Source of the DNA: Paracentrotus lividus
Taxonomy: Eukaryota > Echinodermata > Echinoidea > Camarodonta > Echinidae
Assembly: GCA_940671915.1 (NCBI GenBank)
Contig: CALNVZ010001721.1
Coordinates: forward strand, 43,594,742 to 43,658,741
Length of the DNA stretch: 64,000 bases
Direction: 5' to 3'
Every line of letters begins with the position of its first letter. The first letter of the stretch is position 1. Shown piece by piece: positions 55,601 through 60,880 of the stretch. Position numbers and translations under genes: made by a program. Below the pieces are notes generated by a model. It was not told the DNA's origin. It made no database searches and worked only from the letters and a program-made list of their open reading frames with translations.

Positions 55601-55967
55601 AAAACTGGATTCTCTCACTTCATTCTAAATTTTCAAAAAGATAACTCAAGCAATACCCCTAGTGTTTCGGTTTATATCAACCTGAAAACTACCGTTTCCA
55701 GCTTTTCAGTGAAGCATAACTTTACAAGAGAGGGGGCTGTCTTACAAAATGCAGGTGGAACCAGTGTTCTATGGTGCCTAAAGGCAACCATATTAATGAG
55801 TGGGTTACTGTTTCCCTCAATCCATCTAGATGTCACTATATTTCATGATAATTGGTAATATTTTTTCTCTCGTTTCAGATGAATCTGAGGAGGTTGAACA
55901 GAGATGTCAAGATGTTGTCTCGGAACTGGAGAAGACGCTCGGTGAACCGCTACAAAAATACTTCTAG
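13189..55967 (+). CDS. HEATR1: HEATR1 (UTP10/BAP28), HEAT-repeat small-subunit processome protein
   Basis: About 44 coding exons run from ATG 13189 to TAG 55965-55967. Exons 4 to 45 (16080 onward, using the clean copies of exons 5 and 6) total 6,277 nt and keep one frame throughout. With exons 2 and 3 the protein is about 2,220 residues, against 2,144 in human as I recall it. The start MTSLAQQLQRLA is identical to the vertebrate start, and the end LGEPLQKYF matches the conserved C-terminus. Known role: nucleolar scaffold of the UTP-A/t-UTP subcomplex, needed for Pol I transcription and 18S pre-rRNA processing. The UTP10 (U3snoRNP10) domain falls in exons 6-8 and BP28CT roughly in exons 37-41. 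As assembled, exon 3 is frameshifted and exons 5 and 6 are present twice. Exon groups are listed separately. Confidence 0.95.
13802..14046 (+). pseudogene. HEATR1: HEATR1 exon 3, first copy, broken by indels
   Basis: Behind an acceptor ending at 13801, pieces of the expected peptide can be read only by changing frame (GVQELQ-, then VERSTDRLG, then PSYFLLKPA, equivalent to human LSPYFLLKPA). The breaks are single-base insertions or losses. The 5' part of the exon exists only in this copy, so exon 3 cannot be translated intact from this assembly. Sequencing error is the likeliest cause, since the rest of the gene is intact. Confidence 0.75.
14265..14366 (+). CDS. HEATR1: HEATR1 exon 3, second copy (3' part only)
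   Basis: This region repeats the 3' half of exon 3 and its donor. The end reads ELEWLVY and joins in phase (TAC AG|G TTT) to exon 4, matching human LEWLIHRFHIH. It is cleaner than the first copy but still has an indel upstream. The repeat between 13.94-14.26 kb and 14.27-14.58 kb continues into the intron. Confidence 0.6.
14753..15782. mobile_element. Nonautonomous DNA transposon, GTTTCACGAAACC termini, ~1 kb
   Basis: The left end GGGGGGCGTTTCACGAAACC and right end GGTTTCGTGAAACGCCCCC form terminal inverted repeats of about 19 bp. The termini match the small hairpin MITEs at 5371 and 9175, so this may be a longer relative of that family. The interior shows no transposase frame. Confidence 0.75.
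16080..16221 (+). CDS. HEATR1: HEATR1 exon 4
   Basis: Acceptor CTTAG ends at 16079; donor CAG|GTAAAA follows 16221. It encodes FHIHEYNIDDLMMCVLPYHE and TKIFVRAVQLLDLKN, matching human FHIHLYNQDSLIACVLPYHETRIFVR. Phase 1 nucleotide then 47 full codons. Confidence 0.93.
16693..16717. other. Assembly gap, 25 N
   Basis: Twenty-five Ns lie between a TTTA/TTTATT low-complexity run on the left and a poly-G run on the right. Both edges are low quality. The gap is in the intron between exons 4 and 5, immediately upstream of the 2.9-kb duplication. Confidence 0.98.
16851..19583 (+). pseudogene. HEATR1: HEATR1 exons 5 and 6, first (frameshifted) copy
   Basis: Exon 5 copy at 16851-16951 and exon 6 copy at 19290-19583 keep acceptors and donors but are frameshifted. 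Fragments such as AQKKTALPGD and RGLKPKYL appear in different frames. Exon 5 here is 101 nt instead of 102. The errors are indels, not stop-generating substitutions. Splicing these in addition to the second copies would destroy the frame, so they are excluded from the model. Confidence 0.8.
19810..22486 (+). CDS. HEATR1: HEATR1 exons 5 and 6, intact copy (UTP10 domain start)
   Basis: Exons 19810-19911 (102 nt, KPGVSLSRLSLVTHCISDRG...) and 22202-22486 (285 nt, beginning AQKKTALPGEAPQPP). They include RVLFSFYAATLVSAI and DYNGATYMIICQLGV, equivalent to human RVLLAFYASTIVSAL and DYRAATYMIICQISV. Both are phase 0 and join exons 4 and 7 correctly. Confidence 0.92.
22672..22742 (-). repeat. Copy of the WDR70-tail repeat unit with poly-C/G tract
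   Basis: In reverse complement the segment reads TATATCTTAGAGA..., GTTCAGCTAAATCTTCGTTG and then a poly-G run, the same order of motifs as the tandem units at 692-1014. It shows that the unit is dispersed in the genome. Confidence 0.45.
22884..22960 (+). repeat. tRNA-like sequence (Thr-AGT-like), probable SINE head or pseudo-tRNA
   Basis: It contains a near-perfect A box (TGGTAGCTCAGTTGGTAG) and a B box (GGTTTGAATCTC, one base off consensus). The anticodon loop CTAGTAA would give AGT. The acceptor stem (GGGGTTG against GAATCCC) and last anticodon-stem pair mismatch, so a functional tRNA is unlikely. Position in an intron also fits a tRNA-derived SINE. Confidence 0.65.
23067..28452 (+). CDS. 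HEATR1: HEATR1 exons 7-13
   Basis: Exons 23067-23152, 23621-23866, 25971-26078, 26534-26651, 27386-27487, 27817-27912 and 28364-28452. All have GT-AG borders and agreeing phases. Landmarks: CRTQNLKQLPGK, HNITPLLSALLPHL (human YDVSPLLRYMLPHL), RFPEAMDLVLESYLAEI (human KYPRTLDVVLEEHLKEI), SLNHANPDVRRMAVNH (human SLNHPLAPVRILAMNH) and a basic KKKKKHGSDW end. This covers the end of the UTP10 domain and the first HEAT-like helices. Confidence 0.92.
24011..25139. mobile_element. Interspersed element: CCGT microsatellite plus ~145-bp tandem units
   Basis: Inverted edges (ATATTTTGTCCCCGCCG at 24011 and CGGCGGGGACATATAT at 25124) enclose a CCGT run at about 24078-24124. About seven degenerate units follow, each containing CTACTCCTTCGCCATTTTTC, GATTTCGATTCCGTTTGC, CTACAAAACTTCTTC and a GACC/TTGACC run. 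No protein; the frames through the CCGT run are repeat artefacts. The architecture resembles marine Helentron-associated and Pearl-like elements; that assignment is inference. Confidence 0.75.
25394..25486. mobile_element. Tiny TTAA-flanked inverted-repeat element
   Basis: TTAACCCATTGGGGAC at the left mirrors GTCTCCAACAGGTTAA at the right. Inside is a 20-bp perfect palindrome, AGCCCGAATATATTCGGGCT. 93 bp, noncoding. Confidence 0.6.
28837..34989 (+). CDS. HEATR1: HEATR1 exons 14-18
   Basis: Exons 28837-29048, 29825-29931, 30395-30598, 32407-32632 and 34826-34989. Landmarks: AKSHLVNSHPLMKGLK (human ICSLHPLLRG), KMTSKVLDLLGKNMAAL, RLIVTTVFLRALQHVHEAE, VYLHSSQVQAMVWALES and KWWVPGTEEGE (human DIWWNPEQ). 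Exon 14 has two usable donors, 29048|GTGAGT and 29093|GTGAAA, which differ by 45 nt in frame and add 15 residues if the later is used; I prefer the stronger GTGAGT. Exon 17 ends phase 1 and completes GAT with exon 18. Confidence 0.9.
29398..29643. mobile_element. TTAA-flanked MITE (piggyBac-like termini), copy 2
   Basis: TTAACTCTTTGCCTGCCAA at the left mirrors GGCGGGCAAAGAGTTAA at the right. 246 bp, noncoding. It is followed directly by an AAATC pentamer run (29647-29672), which is typical of a LINE tail. Confidence 0.75.
30896..32131. mobile_element. Helitron-like nonautonomous element with CCGT run and ~150-bp units
   Basis: The left end is a hairpin (ATGCCTCCGCCACC with GGTGGTGCCGGAGGCAT), then a CCGT/ACGT run to about 30994. 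Six or so degenerate units follow, each with CTCGCGATAACTTAAGAACC, CAAACTTGG, CATATGGGAGGG and AGGTCAAAGGTCAAAGGTCA. The right end has a stem CGACC/GGTCG followed by ten bases and CTAG, then T, as in Helitron 3' ends. No coding capacity. It lies in the intron between exons 16 and 17. Confidence 0.7.
32684..32880 (-). mobile_element. LINE 3' end fragment (antisense)
   Basis: In reverse complement the piece ends in AATAAATGAAAATGAAATG, a pentamer-like tail typical of marine CR1/L2-type LINE 3' ends. Upstream bases give no clear RT frame, so only the tail supports this. Confidence 0.45.
32955..33165. repeat. Dispersed ~220-bp repeat, copy 2
   Basis: Matches 9640-9862 in order and spacing (AAGGAAATGGGC, GATTTTCTGAATC, ATCATGTGTACTCTGT, TTTGACTCTTT, GAGTCACAAATG). 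Noncoding and unclassified. Confidence 0.5.
33555..34100 (-). mobile_element. Retroelement gag-like relic with CCHC knuckle
   Basis: On the minus strand, fragments in several frames show a cysteine cluster (CGRCMKSRRRGGPCGDC), a conserved-looking stretch DDLAHDSDDEKRLRKAEKFA, and a CX2CX4HX4C zinc knuckle (CFQC...H...C) at about 33600-33640. Frame changes separate the three pieces, so the element is dead. Base composition is richer in G+C than the surrounding intron. It is most like gag-type proteins of invertebrate retrotransposons. No reverse transcriptase is present. Confidence 0.6.
34113..34790 (-). mobile_element. LINE 3' fragment (C-terminal RT region)
   Basis: In reverse complement the piece encodes, across one frame change, a typical non-LTR pol terminus (SKPGVRLSSLLPRRI, then KGPIQWNALQKYIKSSPTLS and SFKSKLTSFL). 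It ends at an AATTGAATTC-type tail (34113-34125). It is 5'-truncated and lies in the intron before exon 18. Confidence 0.7.
35513..40226 (+). CDS. HEATR1: HEATR1 exons 19-25
   Basis: Exons 35513-35705, 36135-36319, 37128-37340, 37858-38097, 38905-39036, 39479-39570 and 40062-40226. Landmarks: SLSSPLEPVRSVAMRCLETI (human NLGSPVKEVRRAAIQCLQAL), IQANQCLEWILEYVK, SIDQTNSLHCILSHM, ITGAFFMALPTPAIQQAILA (human ITKPFFAAISDEKVQQKLLR), RVRQKQKAADD (human KRRQKMQQK) and AWQRVMTILENLQQRKLGK (human YWQRVTLILELLQHKKKLR). Phases are consistent. These are the central HEAT repeats. Confidence 0.93.
35725..36000. repeat. Degenerate piece of the 30.9-kb element
   Basis: GCCGGAGGCATCGTGTT, a TCTCGGGAACGGCTTAA phrase and an ATTCTGATTAGATTTG phrase occur in the same order as in the element at 30896. 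The CCGT run and extra units are absent. Likely a truncated, older copy. Confidence 0.5.
36499..36608. repeat. Short inverted-repeat element
   Basis: AAGACTCAGTTTGTATGAGT is mirrored by ACTCATACAAACTCAGTCTT about 70 bp away with one or two mismatches. Noncoding, about 110 bp. Confidence 0.6.
36790..37052 (-). mobile_element. LINE 3' fragment (pol C-terminus)
   Basis: A continuous minus-strand frame of 86 residues reads FKILKGMVRLDPRQFF, TTTRGHSLKIFKERS, RKCFFSNRVVEDWNRRPQEI and FKTRLDKHWK. TRGHS...R..FFSNRVV..WN is the standard C-terminal end of non-LTR retrotransposon pol. It is 5'-truncated and ends before the exon 21 acceptor. Confidence 0.85.
40343..40510 (+). pseudogene. Partial duplicate of HEATR1 exon 25 end plus intron
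   Basis: Positions 40346-40402 repeat the last 20 codons of exon 25 (GKMEDRHTIVPTLFTLL) and the following intron start is duplicated too. All five base differences inside the exon part are synonymous. The donor is lost (GTGAGT has become TTGAGT) and there is no acceptor upstream, so it cannot be spliced as an ordinary exon. Confidence 0.8.
40590..40650 (+). pseudogene. Possible relic of HEATR1 exon 26
   Basis: The sequence reads DDQGSQEYINEFILS and then a stop, compared with TDQGSSEYIKQLLLT in exon 26. It sits after the exon 25 duplicate, in the same order as the real pair. More diverged than the exon 25 copy; chance similarity is possible. Confidence 0.45.
41035..47259 (+). CDS. HEATR1: HEATR1 exons 26-33
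   Basis: Exons 41035-41147, 41688-41812, 42298-42426, 42902-43147, 45228-45348, 45664-45857, 46351-46403 and 47136-47259. Landmarks: SSEYIKQLLLTTILNICDHL (human MEYTKQLILSCLLNICQKL), VQCIRTSDNPQTHNHALLLL (human VQCIRLSEMPQTHHHALLLL), HNIMAIFTFMGASLLRQDDS, FPHIPEHRRLPLFTHLVQSV (human LPHVPEHRRLPILVQLVDTL), RQLRHFKFTSVGFLSQLL and NTAKFWRALLHKAYDVLDK. Phase consistent throughout; this is the best-conserved part of the gene. Confidence 0.95.
42521..42722. mobile_element. MITE with perfect 17-bp terminal inverted repeats
   Basis: GTATACCTCAGCATTTT at 42521 and AAAATGCTGAGGTATAC ending at 42722 are exact complements. 202 bp, noncoding, in the intron between exons 28 and 29. Confidence 0.75.
43830..44835. 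repeat. ~1-kb pyrimidine-rich minisatellite, unit ~30 bp
   Basis: About thirty degenerate units of the form TTTCCTTATGTTATTCATTG plus TTTTTCTCAC follow one another. Units differ mostly by single-base indels. Long hydrophobic open frames across it (repeating motifs such as SLCYSLF and YVIHCF) are products of the repeat. It fills most of the intron between exons 29 and 30. Confidence 0.92.
46920..46992 (+). pseudogene. Partial duplicate of HEATR1 exon 33 (5' part)
   Basis: The copy starts behind an intact acceptor (TTTTTTACAG) and repeats the first 24 codons of exon 33 (LLEQTLCYITHVAHCIQDNT). Twelve base differences are all synonymous and none changes a residue. It then breaks off inside the exon (after DPNT) with no clear donor. 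Flanking intron DNA is duplicated as well: 46764-46850 resembles 46997-47080, a tandem unit of about 220-230 bp. Confidence 0.8.
47262..47456 (+). mobile_element. Possible LINE 3' tail
   Basis: The segment ends GAATTGAATTGAATTC (47438-47453), a tail type also seen, in antisense, at 34113. A 17-bp string ATCTCTTATTATATCCC is repeated 33 bp apart near its start. No RT frame is visible. Confidence 0.35.
47895..52306 (+). CDS. HEATR1: HEATR1 exons 34-40
   Basis: Exons 47895-48038, 48632-48850, 49491-49618, 50064-50163, 50590-50745, 51443-51577 and 52202-52306. Landmarks: GNRLPTVRRKAMELLNNKL (human GNPLPSVRRKALDLLNNKL), INRQTALYSLKLLCKLF (human INRQTALYTLKLLCKNF), IPYLSRFMPPLLDTLSSK, QKILETLPHFLSPYLGQLL (human QKVVETLPHFISPYLEGIL), LPPRVLIPAVSECYK (human LAPRVLLPAIKKTYK), TSIGPLMSILSEHL and MVMKLSEATFRPMFLK. 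Exon 34 uses a GTGTGA donor. BP28CT domain region. Confidence 0.94.
49165..49232. repeat. Single ~68-nt hairpin
   Basis: GAAGAGCTACGTTCC..GGTAC pairs with GTACC..GGAGTTGAGCTCTTC with few mismatches and a loop of about nine bases. It may be a MITE remnant or a hairpin transcript; nothing in the sequence decides between them. Confidence 0.45.
50222..50485. repeat. hAT-type MITE-like element (AGGGTTGCC end)
   Basis: The left end TAGGGTTGCCGCTCTACC and right end GAGGAACCCTC are a weak inverted pair. The interior repeats GGGAATTTT and CAGGGAAAT phrases, as does the element at 58.36-58.60 kb. Noncoding. Confidence 0.4.
50813..50970. repeat. GGTCTAAT foldback element, copy 2 (half)
   Basis: GATTGGTCTCATCCCACATG and successive GGTCTAA, TGTCTAAT, GGTCTAAT and TGTCTAAT motifs occur at roughly 15-25-base spacing. 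Only the left arm is evident. Same family as 4505-4920 and 61200-61585. Confidence 0.6.
52888..53100. repeat. Element edged by GTCCGGAC motifs
   Basis: GTCCGTTGTCCGGACATTTA at about 52893 and TTGTCCGGACAAACAACCCG at about 53068 both contain the palindrome GTCCGGAC. The intervening DNA is AT-rich and noncoding. Possibly a foldback element; classification unknown. Confidence 0.35.
53128..53205 (+). pseudogene. Decayed partial copy of HEATR1 exon 41
   Basis: The string GTAGAGAAACTCGCAAGT..TTCTGTTTGTTTGCTGGTCATCTTGTA (in pieces) matches GCAGAGAAACTCAAGAGT..GCTGGTCATCTTGTA of exon 41 at about 53307-53361, with indels. It lies about 180 bp upstream and lacks a usable frame. Confidence 0.65.
53238..55967 (+). 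CDS. HEATR1: HEATR1 exons 41-45 and stop
   Basis: Exons 53238-53403, 53929-54083, 54502-54660, 55190-55298 and 55879-55967. Landmarks: IYEWATRGSNPDRLLTFYRL (human LFDWAKTEDAPKDRLLTFYNL), IAEKLKSLFCLFAGHLV, ERFEKLMQPLVDQ, ITGHLTPCIVQFMVAARD (human VTKHLIPCIAQFSVAMAD), PLNYQILLKTRNSFPKVRYA, LLPETIPFLAELMEDESEEV and a final LGEPLQKYF followed by TAG. All phases agree. Confidence 0.96.
53721..53744. other. Assembly gap, 24 N
   Basis: Ns separate a TAAACCTAACCCTAAACC sequence from a poly-A run in the intron between exons 41 and 42. Homologous exons on both sides continue normally, so no coding exon is missing here. Confidence 0.97.
54150..54320 (+). pseudogene. Two decayed copies of the HEATR1 exon 42 end
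   Basis: 54152-54185 (GACTTTGAGAAGCTCATGCA, then a CCGTAGATCAGGTAT end) and 54250-54312 (GACTTTATGAGCAAGGAGAG, then GAAGCTTATGCA) both repeat the 3' end of exon 42 at 54031-54083. Following intron text (TTGATTGGAT/TTGATTGAAT) is repeated as well. This is a tandem triplication with unit near 100 bp; the copies have indels and lost splice sites. Confidence 0.75.
54390..54470. repeat. ATT trinucleotide microsatellite
   Basis: TATTATT runs interrupted by CACTATTACTG lie just upstream of the exon 43 acceptor. Confidence 0.9.
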
Positions 55968-56230
55968 AATATAAGCTATCCCCTCTACATTTCCAACAAG
56001 GTATCCGGATTACGTACCAACTTAGATACTCTGTATGTTCTCGTCTGGCAGTTTATAGTGTTTGTGTTAAAGCTGGGTTATAACTTCGGTATTAAAAGAG
56101 AATCAACATGAAATATAGTCTCAATTTGTCTACATGATCTCTCCAAAATATAACCCATCTTTTATTGTTTGCTCTGTTTAATATACAAAGAATGGCATTG
56201 TAACTGATATTTCAAGGGATTAAACATTAT
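55968..56230 (+). other. HEATR1: HEATR1 3' UTR (start)
   Basis: Noncoding sequence after the stop contains ATTAAA at 56091-56096, a possible weak polyadenylation signal. Another ATTAAA lies near 56220 and an AATAAA at 59242-59247. Which is used cannot be read from sequence. Confidence 0.5.
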
Positions 56231-56493
56231 GGCCCGAATTCACAAAGGTGGATTCTGCAAAATCCATGGTTTCAACCCTGGGTTTAACCTAGGGTTGGAC
56301 CTAGGATTTTCAATTTGGTATTCACAAAGGTGGACTCGACTGAATCCATAGATTCACAGCGTCATAAAACGTCATAATTTGGGTCAACTGTTGGTGAATC
56401 ATAAACTGGTGGATCCGTGGGGCCGTCGATTAAAAAACCCACGGATCCACGGATCCGTGGGTTTTGCAGAATCCTCCTTTGTGAATTCGGGCC
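56231..56493. mobile_element. MITE with 32-bp terminal inverted repeats (GGCCCGAATTCACAAAGG)
   Basis: GGCCCGAATTCACAAAGGTG and the complement at the right end (CCTTTGTGAATTCGGGCC) frame a 263-bp element. Internal subrepeats include ATTCACAAAGGTGGA and GGATCCGTGG. It lies in the HEATR1 3' flank or UTR. Confidence 0.88.
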
Positions 56494-57124
56494 AATGTTT
56501 CTGATGAAAAAAAAAATCAAAGCAACAGTTAACATTCTTGATAGTACCAAAACTAAGGTATATATAAAAGTCTGTCCCAATATCTTCTCAATATTTCATT
56601 CAGAATCTTTCATGGAATATGAAAAAATTTTGGAGTATATATTTCTTTATGTAAGCGGAACAATACCATGACATTTTCCTTTTACCTCTCAATAGACAAC
56701 TCTTATAACAAACAAGAAGTTGTACAGTATATATACATTTACATACCATTTACTGAAAGTTATGTTTCATGATGTAAAATGAATCTATTAAAAGTTGAAA
56801 GCCAACTTACAATGTATTCAAGGTAATTTTACTGATTCTGTCAAAAGAATTTATTTCATAATATTGTCTTCCAATCAAACTAAACTCTTAAGTGATGCCA
56901 AAAGTTTATTTTCAAAACATTTCTTAATGTTACTAAATTTCTAAATTAGTACAGTATTTATATTGGATCATCAACAACACAATCCACTCTTGTTATAACA
57001 AGGTGCTTGGAACCTGGCCAAAAACCTCATTATAATAAAATTCTTGTGACACTAAACACAAGGGCACAAAGACCTTGATCTTGACTCAGTTTCAGGGCTA
57101 CAGAGACCCGTCTCCATAAAATTG

Positions 57125-58258
57125 CATAGCTGCCAACTGTTACGAAAAATTCGTAATTATTACGAATTTTTACCCTTTATACGAAAATACGAATGCACCT
57201 TTAAAATTACGAATATGAGCGCCATTATCATGTATTATATTATGACCACTCACGCACGTGTTATTGCATGTTCTATGTAGTTCTACTACGGCGCGCGCGT
57301 ACGTACGTAAGTGCAAATGAAAGCAACACACGAAAACAGCGCAATTGTAGTGAAGGCGGAAGGCCATTCAAAGTACATGCACGTTGGTCTTAGTGCATAC
57401 ACACAGCGAAAGACGAAAACAGCGCATGCGTGAACATGCATGTTGATGTTAGTGCACGTGTGTATTGTGTGTGATGCAGTTGTGATGTCGCTAGCGAACG
57501 TCGACCGTATTGTCTCCCTCTTCTTCTCTAGTTTTGACCATAAATGGTGGAAAATGGAGCTAAAAAGGGACAATGTTACAACAGCAAATATGGAAACAAA
57601 TTTGACTTCATCACCAAATCGGGAAAAAGCAAACAACATGCATTTTGTACGATATGTCGAAGGATATCTCCATCGCTCATGGCCGCCGTAGTGACATTGT
57701 TTGCATACCAAATCAAAACTAACATCGGGAATTTTGAATCTGAATCTTCATCCACACCCAAGAATACTTCATGGATGTCAACTTCGCAGGATTTAAATAG
57801 CAAATAGGATAGGATAAAATAGGATTTTAAAGGCATCAGCTACATAGACCTCTTAACAACTGTGGTAAGGTTTTTTTTTTTTTTTTTTTTTTTTCTTGAA
57901 TATATAATCCAATATGTATTGATACTATGTAGAATCTAAGTATTTGTGAGTGCTCATATTTCATTGAGTTATTCATTCATCTTCAGATTCATGAAAAAAT
58001 TTTGGCAATAATTTTCTCAAACCTAAGCTCCACCCTAAAAACAACAGAAAAAAAAAAGGTTAAAATGCTCCAAAATAGGGCTCAGATTGCACCAGAGAGC
58101 GTCTAGAACCCCAGAGCTTCCAGGGCCCTTAGGCGGGCCCTGGACCCCGGCCGCAAGGGACTTCGCGCTCGCGGCGCTCGTGATGTGCGCTATGCGCACA
58201 TTTCTGTGTTTTTTATCTGATCATTACTAATTTGAAATTTCAAATGTTGGCAGCTATG
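57125..58258. mobile_element. hAT-like element with BED-type zinc-finger relic
   Basis: CATAGCTGCCAAC at 57125 and GTTGGCAGCTATG ending at 58258 are exact terminal inverted repeats of hAT type, flanked on both sides by AAATTG. Inside, plus strand 57560-57790, a short frame contains HAFCTICRR with cysteine spacing of a BED-like finger, followed by a frame change. A GC-rich block (58120-58200) precedes the right end. No transposase catalytic region remains. Confidence 0.7.
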
Positions 58259-58359
58259 AAATTGTGTGCACATGTTTAAAATTAGGACCAAGACGGTTGT
58301 GTCATTAAATGAAATCTTGTATTTGAGCTTGTTATATCAAGTGCTGACACGTAAGATCT

Positions 58360-58597
58360 CACGTTCCCACAGTCATGAAAAATCTTGGAAAAATTTGTGG
58401 TTATGGAAAGTCAGGGAATTTAGAAAATTTGTGAAAAGTCATGGAAAAGTCATGGAATTCTGTTTCCAAATTTCTGTGGGAGGGGAGGTGGAGGCCATCA
58501 TAACGTGTCTGATTTTGGAAACTGTGCCAGAAAGGAAGTCATGGAAAGTAACAATTTAGTCATGGAATTCTGTTTTCAAAATTCTGTGGGAACCCTG
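58360..58597. mobile_element. hAT-type MITE (GTTCCCACAGTCATG family)
   Basis: ACGTTCCCACAGTCATGAAA at the left pairs with TTCTGTGGGAACCCTG at the right. The interior is a run of GTCATGGAAAAGTCATGGAA phrases. Noncoding. Confidence 0.55.
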
Positions 58598-58872
58598 CGA
58601 GTAATTTCTTCTTTTATCTTGAAGATGCAGTCCACTCTCCCTATCATATGTAATGAAGTGCTCCGGACCAAGCCTGTTACATCATTCCAACAAAATCTTA
58701 TTATAATGAAATTTAAGTTTTATCTGTGCTTGTTATAATGGGAGTGTACTGTATTTTGAAAGATTATATATTTTGCTTATATCCACATAAGACATTTTTA
58801 AGATGAATGATGTCCACTTTGTTAAAACCCCTTGACTGCTAAAGTTTAGGGTTATCATGCAAAACGGCCCCT

Positions 58873-59125
58873 TTAACCCTTTGAACCCAAACGGCTGGTT
58901 TACCGGCCAGCCAAAGACAGTAAAATATATCAAAATGCCCTTTTCCATGTGCCCTTGAGAAACTTGATTCTCATTAAAATTCAAGGTCCAAAATTTTTTG
59001 TGAGTTTCGTCAAAAGATGGCGCTGTTGCAAAAAATGTATTACAGACCTCTTTCAACCTTGAGAGTAAAACTTGTACATTTGAATTTCCAGAAATCTGCA
59101 AATAATTTAGAGTTCAAAGGGTTAA
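58873..59125. mobile_element. TTAA-flanked MITE (piggyBac-like termini), copy 3
   Basis: TTAACCCTTTGAACCCAAA at the left and GAGTTCAAAGGGTTAA at the right, with TTAA at both ends. 253 bp, noncoding. Confidence 0.75.
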
Positions 59126-60880
59126 CTCTTTTTTCAAACATTGTGTATGAAGCAATTGTTATATTTGTATGATGTACGTTCTGAAAGTTCTTTCTTTAAA
59201 ATAAGAAAACACAAAAATAGAGACGTGATGTGGAAATCACCAATAAATTTCAATGAAGACAACATGATACATTCTATTTCTTGTCTTTATTTTCTATGAT
59301 ATATGATTGAGTATGAATATCTTATACGCATGATGATGATGTAATTACTTTAAATCATGATAAATAATATAAAACTACATATATATACAGATAGACATGG
59401 AAATATGCTGTGCATAAATAGAATTTACAAGATACAGAACATGATATTCACAGAAACGTTTGCTTTTCTGGAAGTTATGTAACAAACTTCCTTGCTATAA
59501 TTACATTATAATGTAAATCATTAATAAAGAGTTAAATTGATCTTACAAATGCATCATAACAATCAAAGGTAACATACATGTACAAAGTAGATTAAAGATT
59601 TCCTTTTTGTTTGTCACTCAATATTTTGATTAATATATTCTTTATAACAATACTTGCAACATGCAAAGTGTTTCATATAATACAGAATAACATGCAGTAA
59701 GTCATGATATAAATATTATATTACATAAAGGAAGGCCATAATATCAAGGTGAACAACTCTACAAGCCGGGTATGAATAGTAACACTTAATTGACAGTACA
59801 TGAGTGATATAAATTAATATATAATTACGTAATAATTACATTTTATATATAATAATATTTTATATATGATAATATAATCATAGTCACTATAATCATTATT
59901 ATGTAAAATATGAACATTTACACATGTGAGATGGATTTTTCTTTCTTTTTAAGAAGATTAATCATTCCCTAGAATTTCCCCTACGACACATCTTTAAAAG
60001 TGTCAAACGAAAGTTAATGCACCAAAAATTCTAAGATGAGAGAGGTGTCTGCCTCCATCTAGTCAACTTAAAATCTAAATTATTTTTCTTTAGAAAATGG
60101 AAATTGCACTTATCCTTGTTACTGTATATTATTTTAATCATGATTGTCTTTGTAGCACAAAAATATTTACTTGTAGCACACAAAAGGCACATTCAAAAGG
60201 CACTGTTAGATTAATAATATAATTTTTCCTGGTTGGTTAGTGATACATTGCAATAAAAGTCGGAAGACTCTATTTTCAAACAGAACAAACTTTAACGAAG
60301 GTACATGTATATAGTTATATTATAACTTGTTTCTTTATAATTGGGTAAACACTTGCCTAGAAACGTGGAAGACTTTCTCTCTGAAATCTCCAAAACAAAT
60401 GTTGAGATTGATAGGCAATATTGTTTCTCTATAAGACCATGATAACTACTTAAATTTCTAGAATATTTTTAGTAAGTCTTCAAACTGAGTGATCTTACAT
60501 TTTGGAATCAATTGTGTAAAGTTTGTCTTATACAATATAAACAAATCATTATGTTTAGAAACTCTTCAACGATAATAGAACCAAAAACCTGGATGTAACA
60601 AAGAAACCAAATTCAGTTTATGTCATGTTTTGTTGCCTTTGATTAAATATTCTTTGAGGGTGTTGTTTAAAATAAATCAACTTTTACAAAACATAAATTA
60701 GCAGCATAACTAAGATTTCCATGACATGATTATGCCAATGCATTATTTGGCAGAAATTTACCTCAAGATACACGTGTATAGGAAGAGTTGTGTAATTAGA
60801 TGATTGTCTAAATGCCAAGTAACAAAGGGTATTTTAAATAGATAGCTTTGCTATTCCATACTTTGCTACAACATCAAAAA
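59126..60880 (-). other. Probable long 3' UTR of the GHDC-like gene, AT-rich
   Basis: There are no coding exons or recognisable repeats over 1.7 kb. A plus-strand AATAAA (59242-59247) and a minus-strand AATAAA (59286-59291) lie 40 bp apart, as expected where two convergent genes end. The rightward gene would then be HEATR1 and the leftward one the GHDC-like gene. This is inference from signals and position. Confidence 0.4.

Noticed and set aside
57286..57711. 141-codon minus-strand frame with many HC residues
   Set aside because: It is antisense to the hAT-like element and its zinc-finger relic; composition is repeat-driven (ACGTGTG/CATGCA), with no family match.
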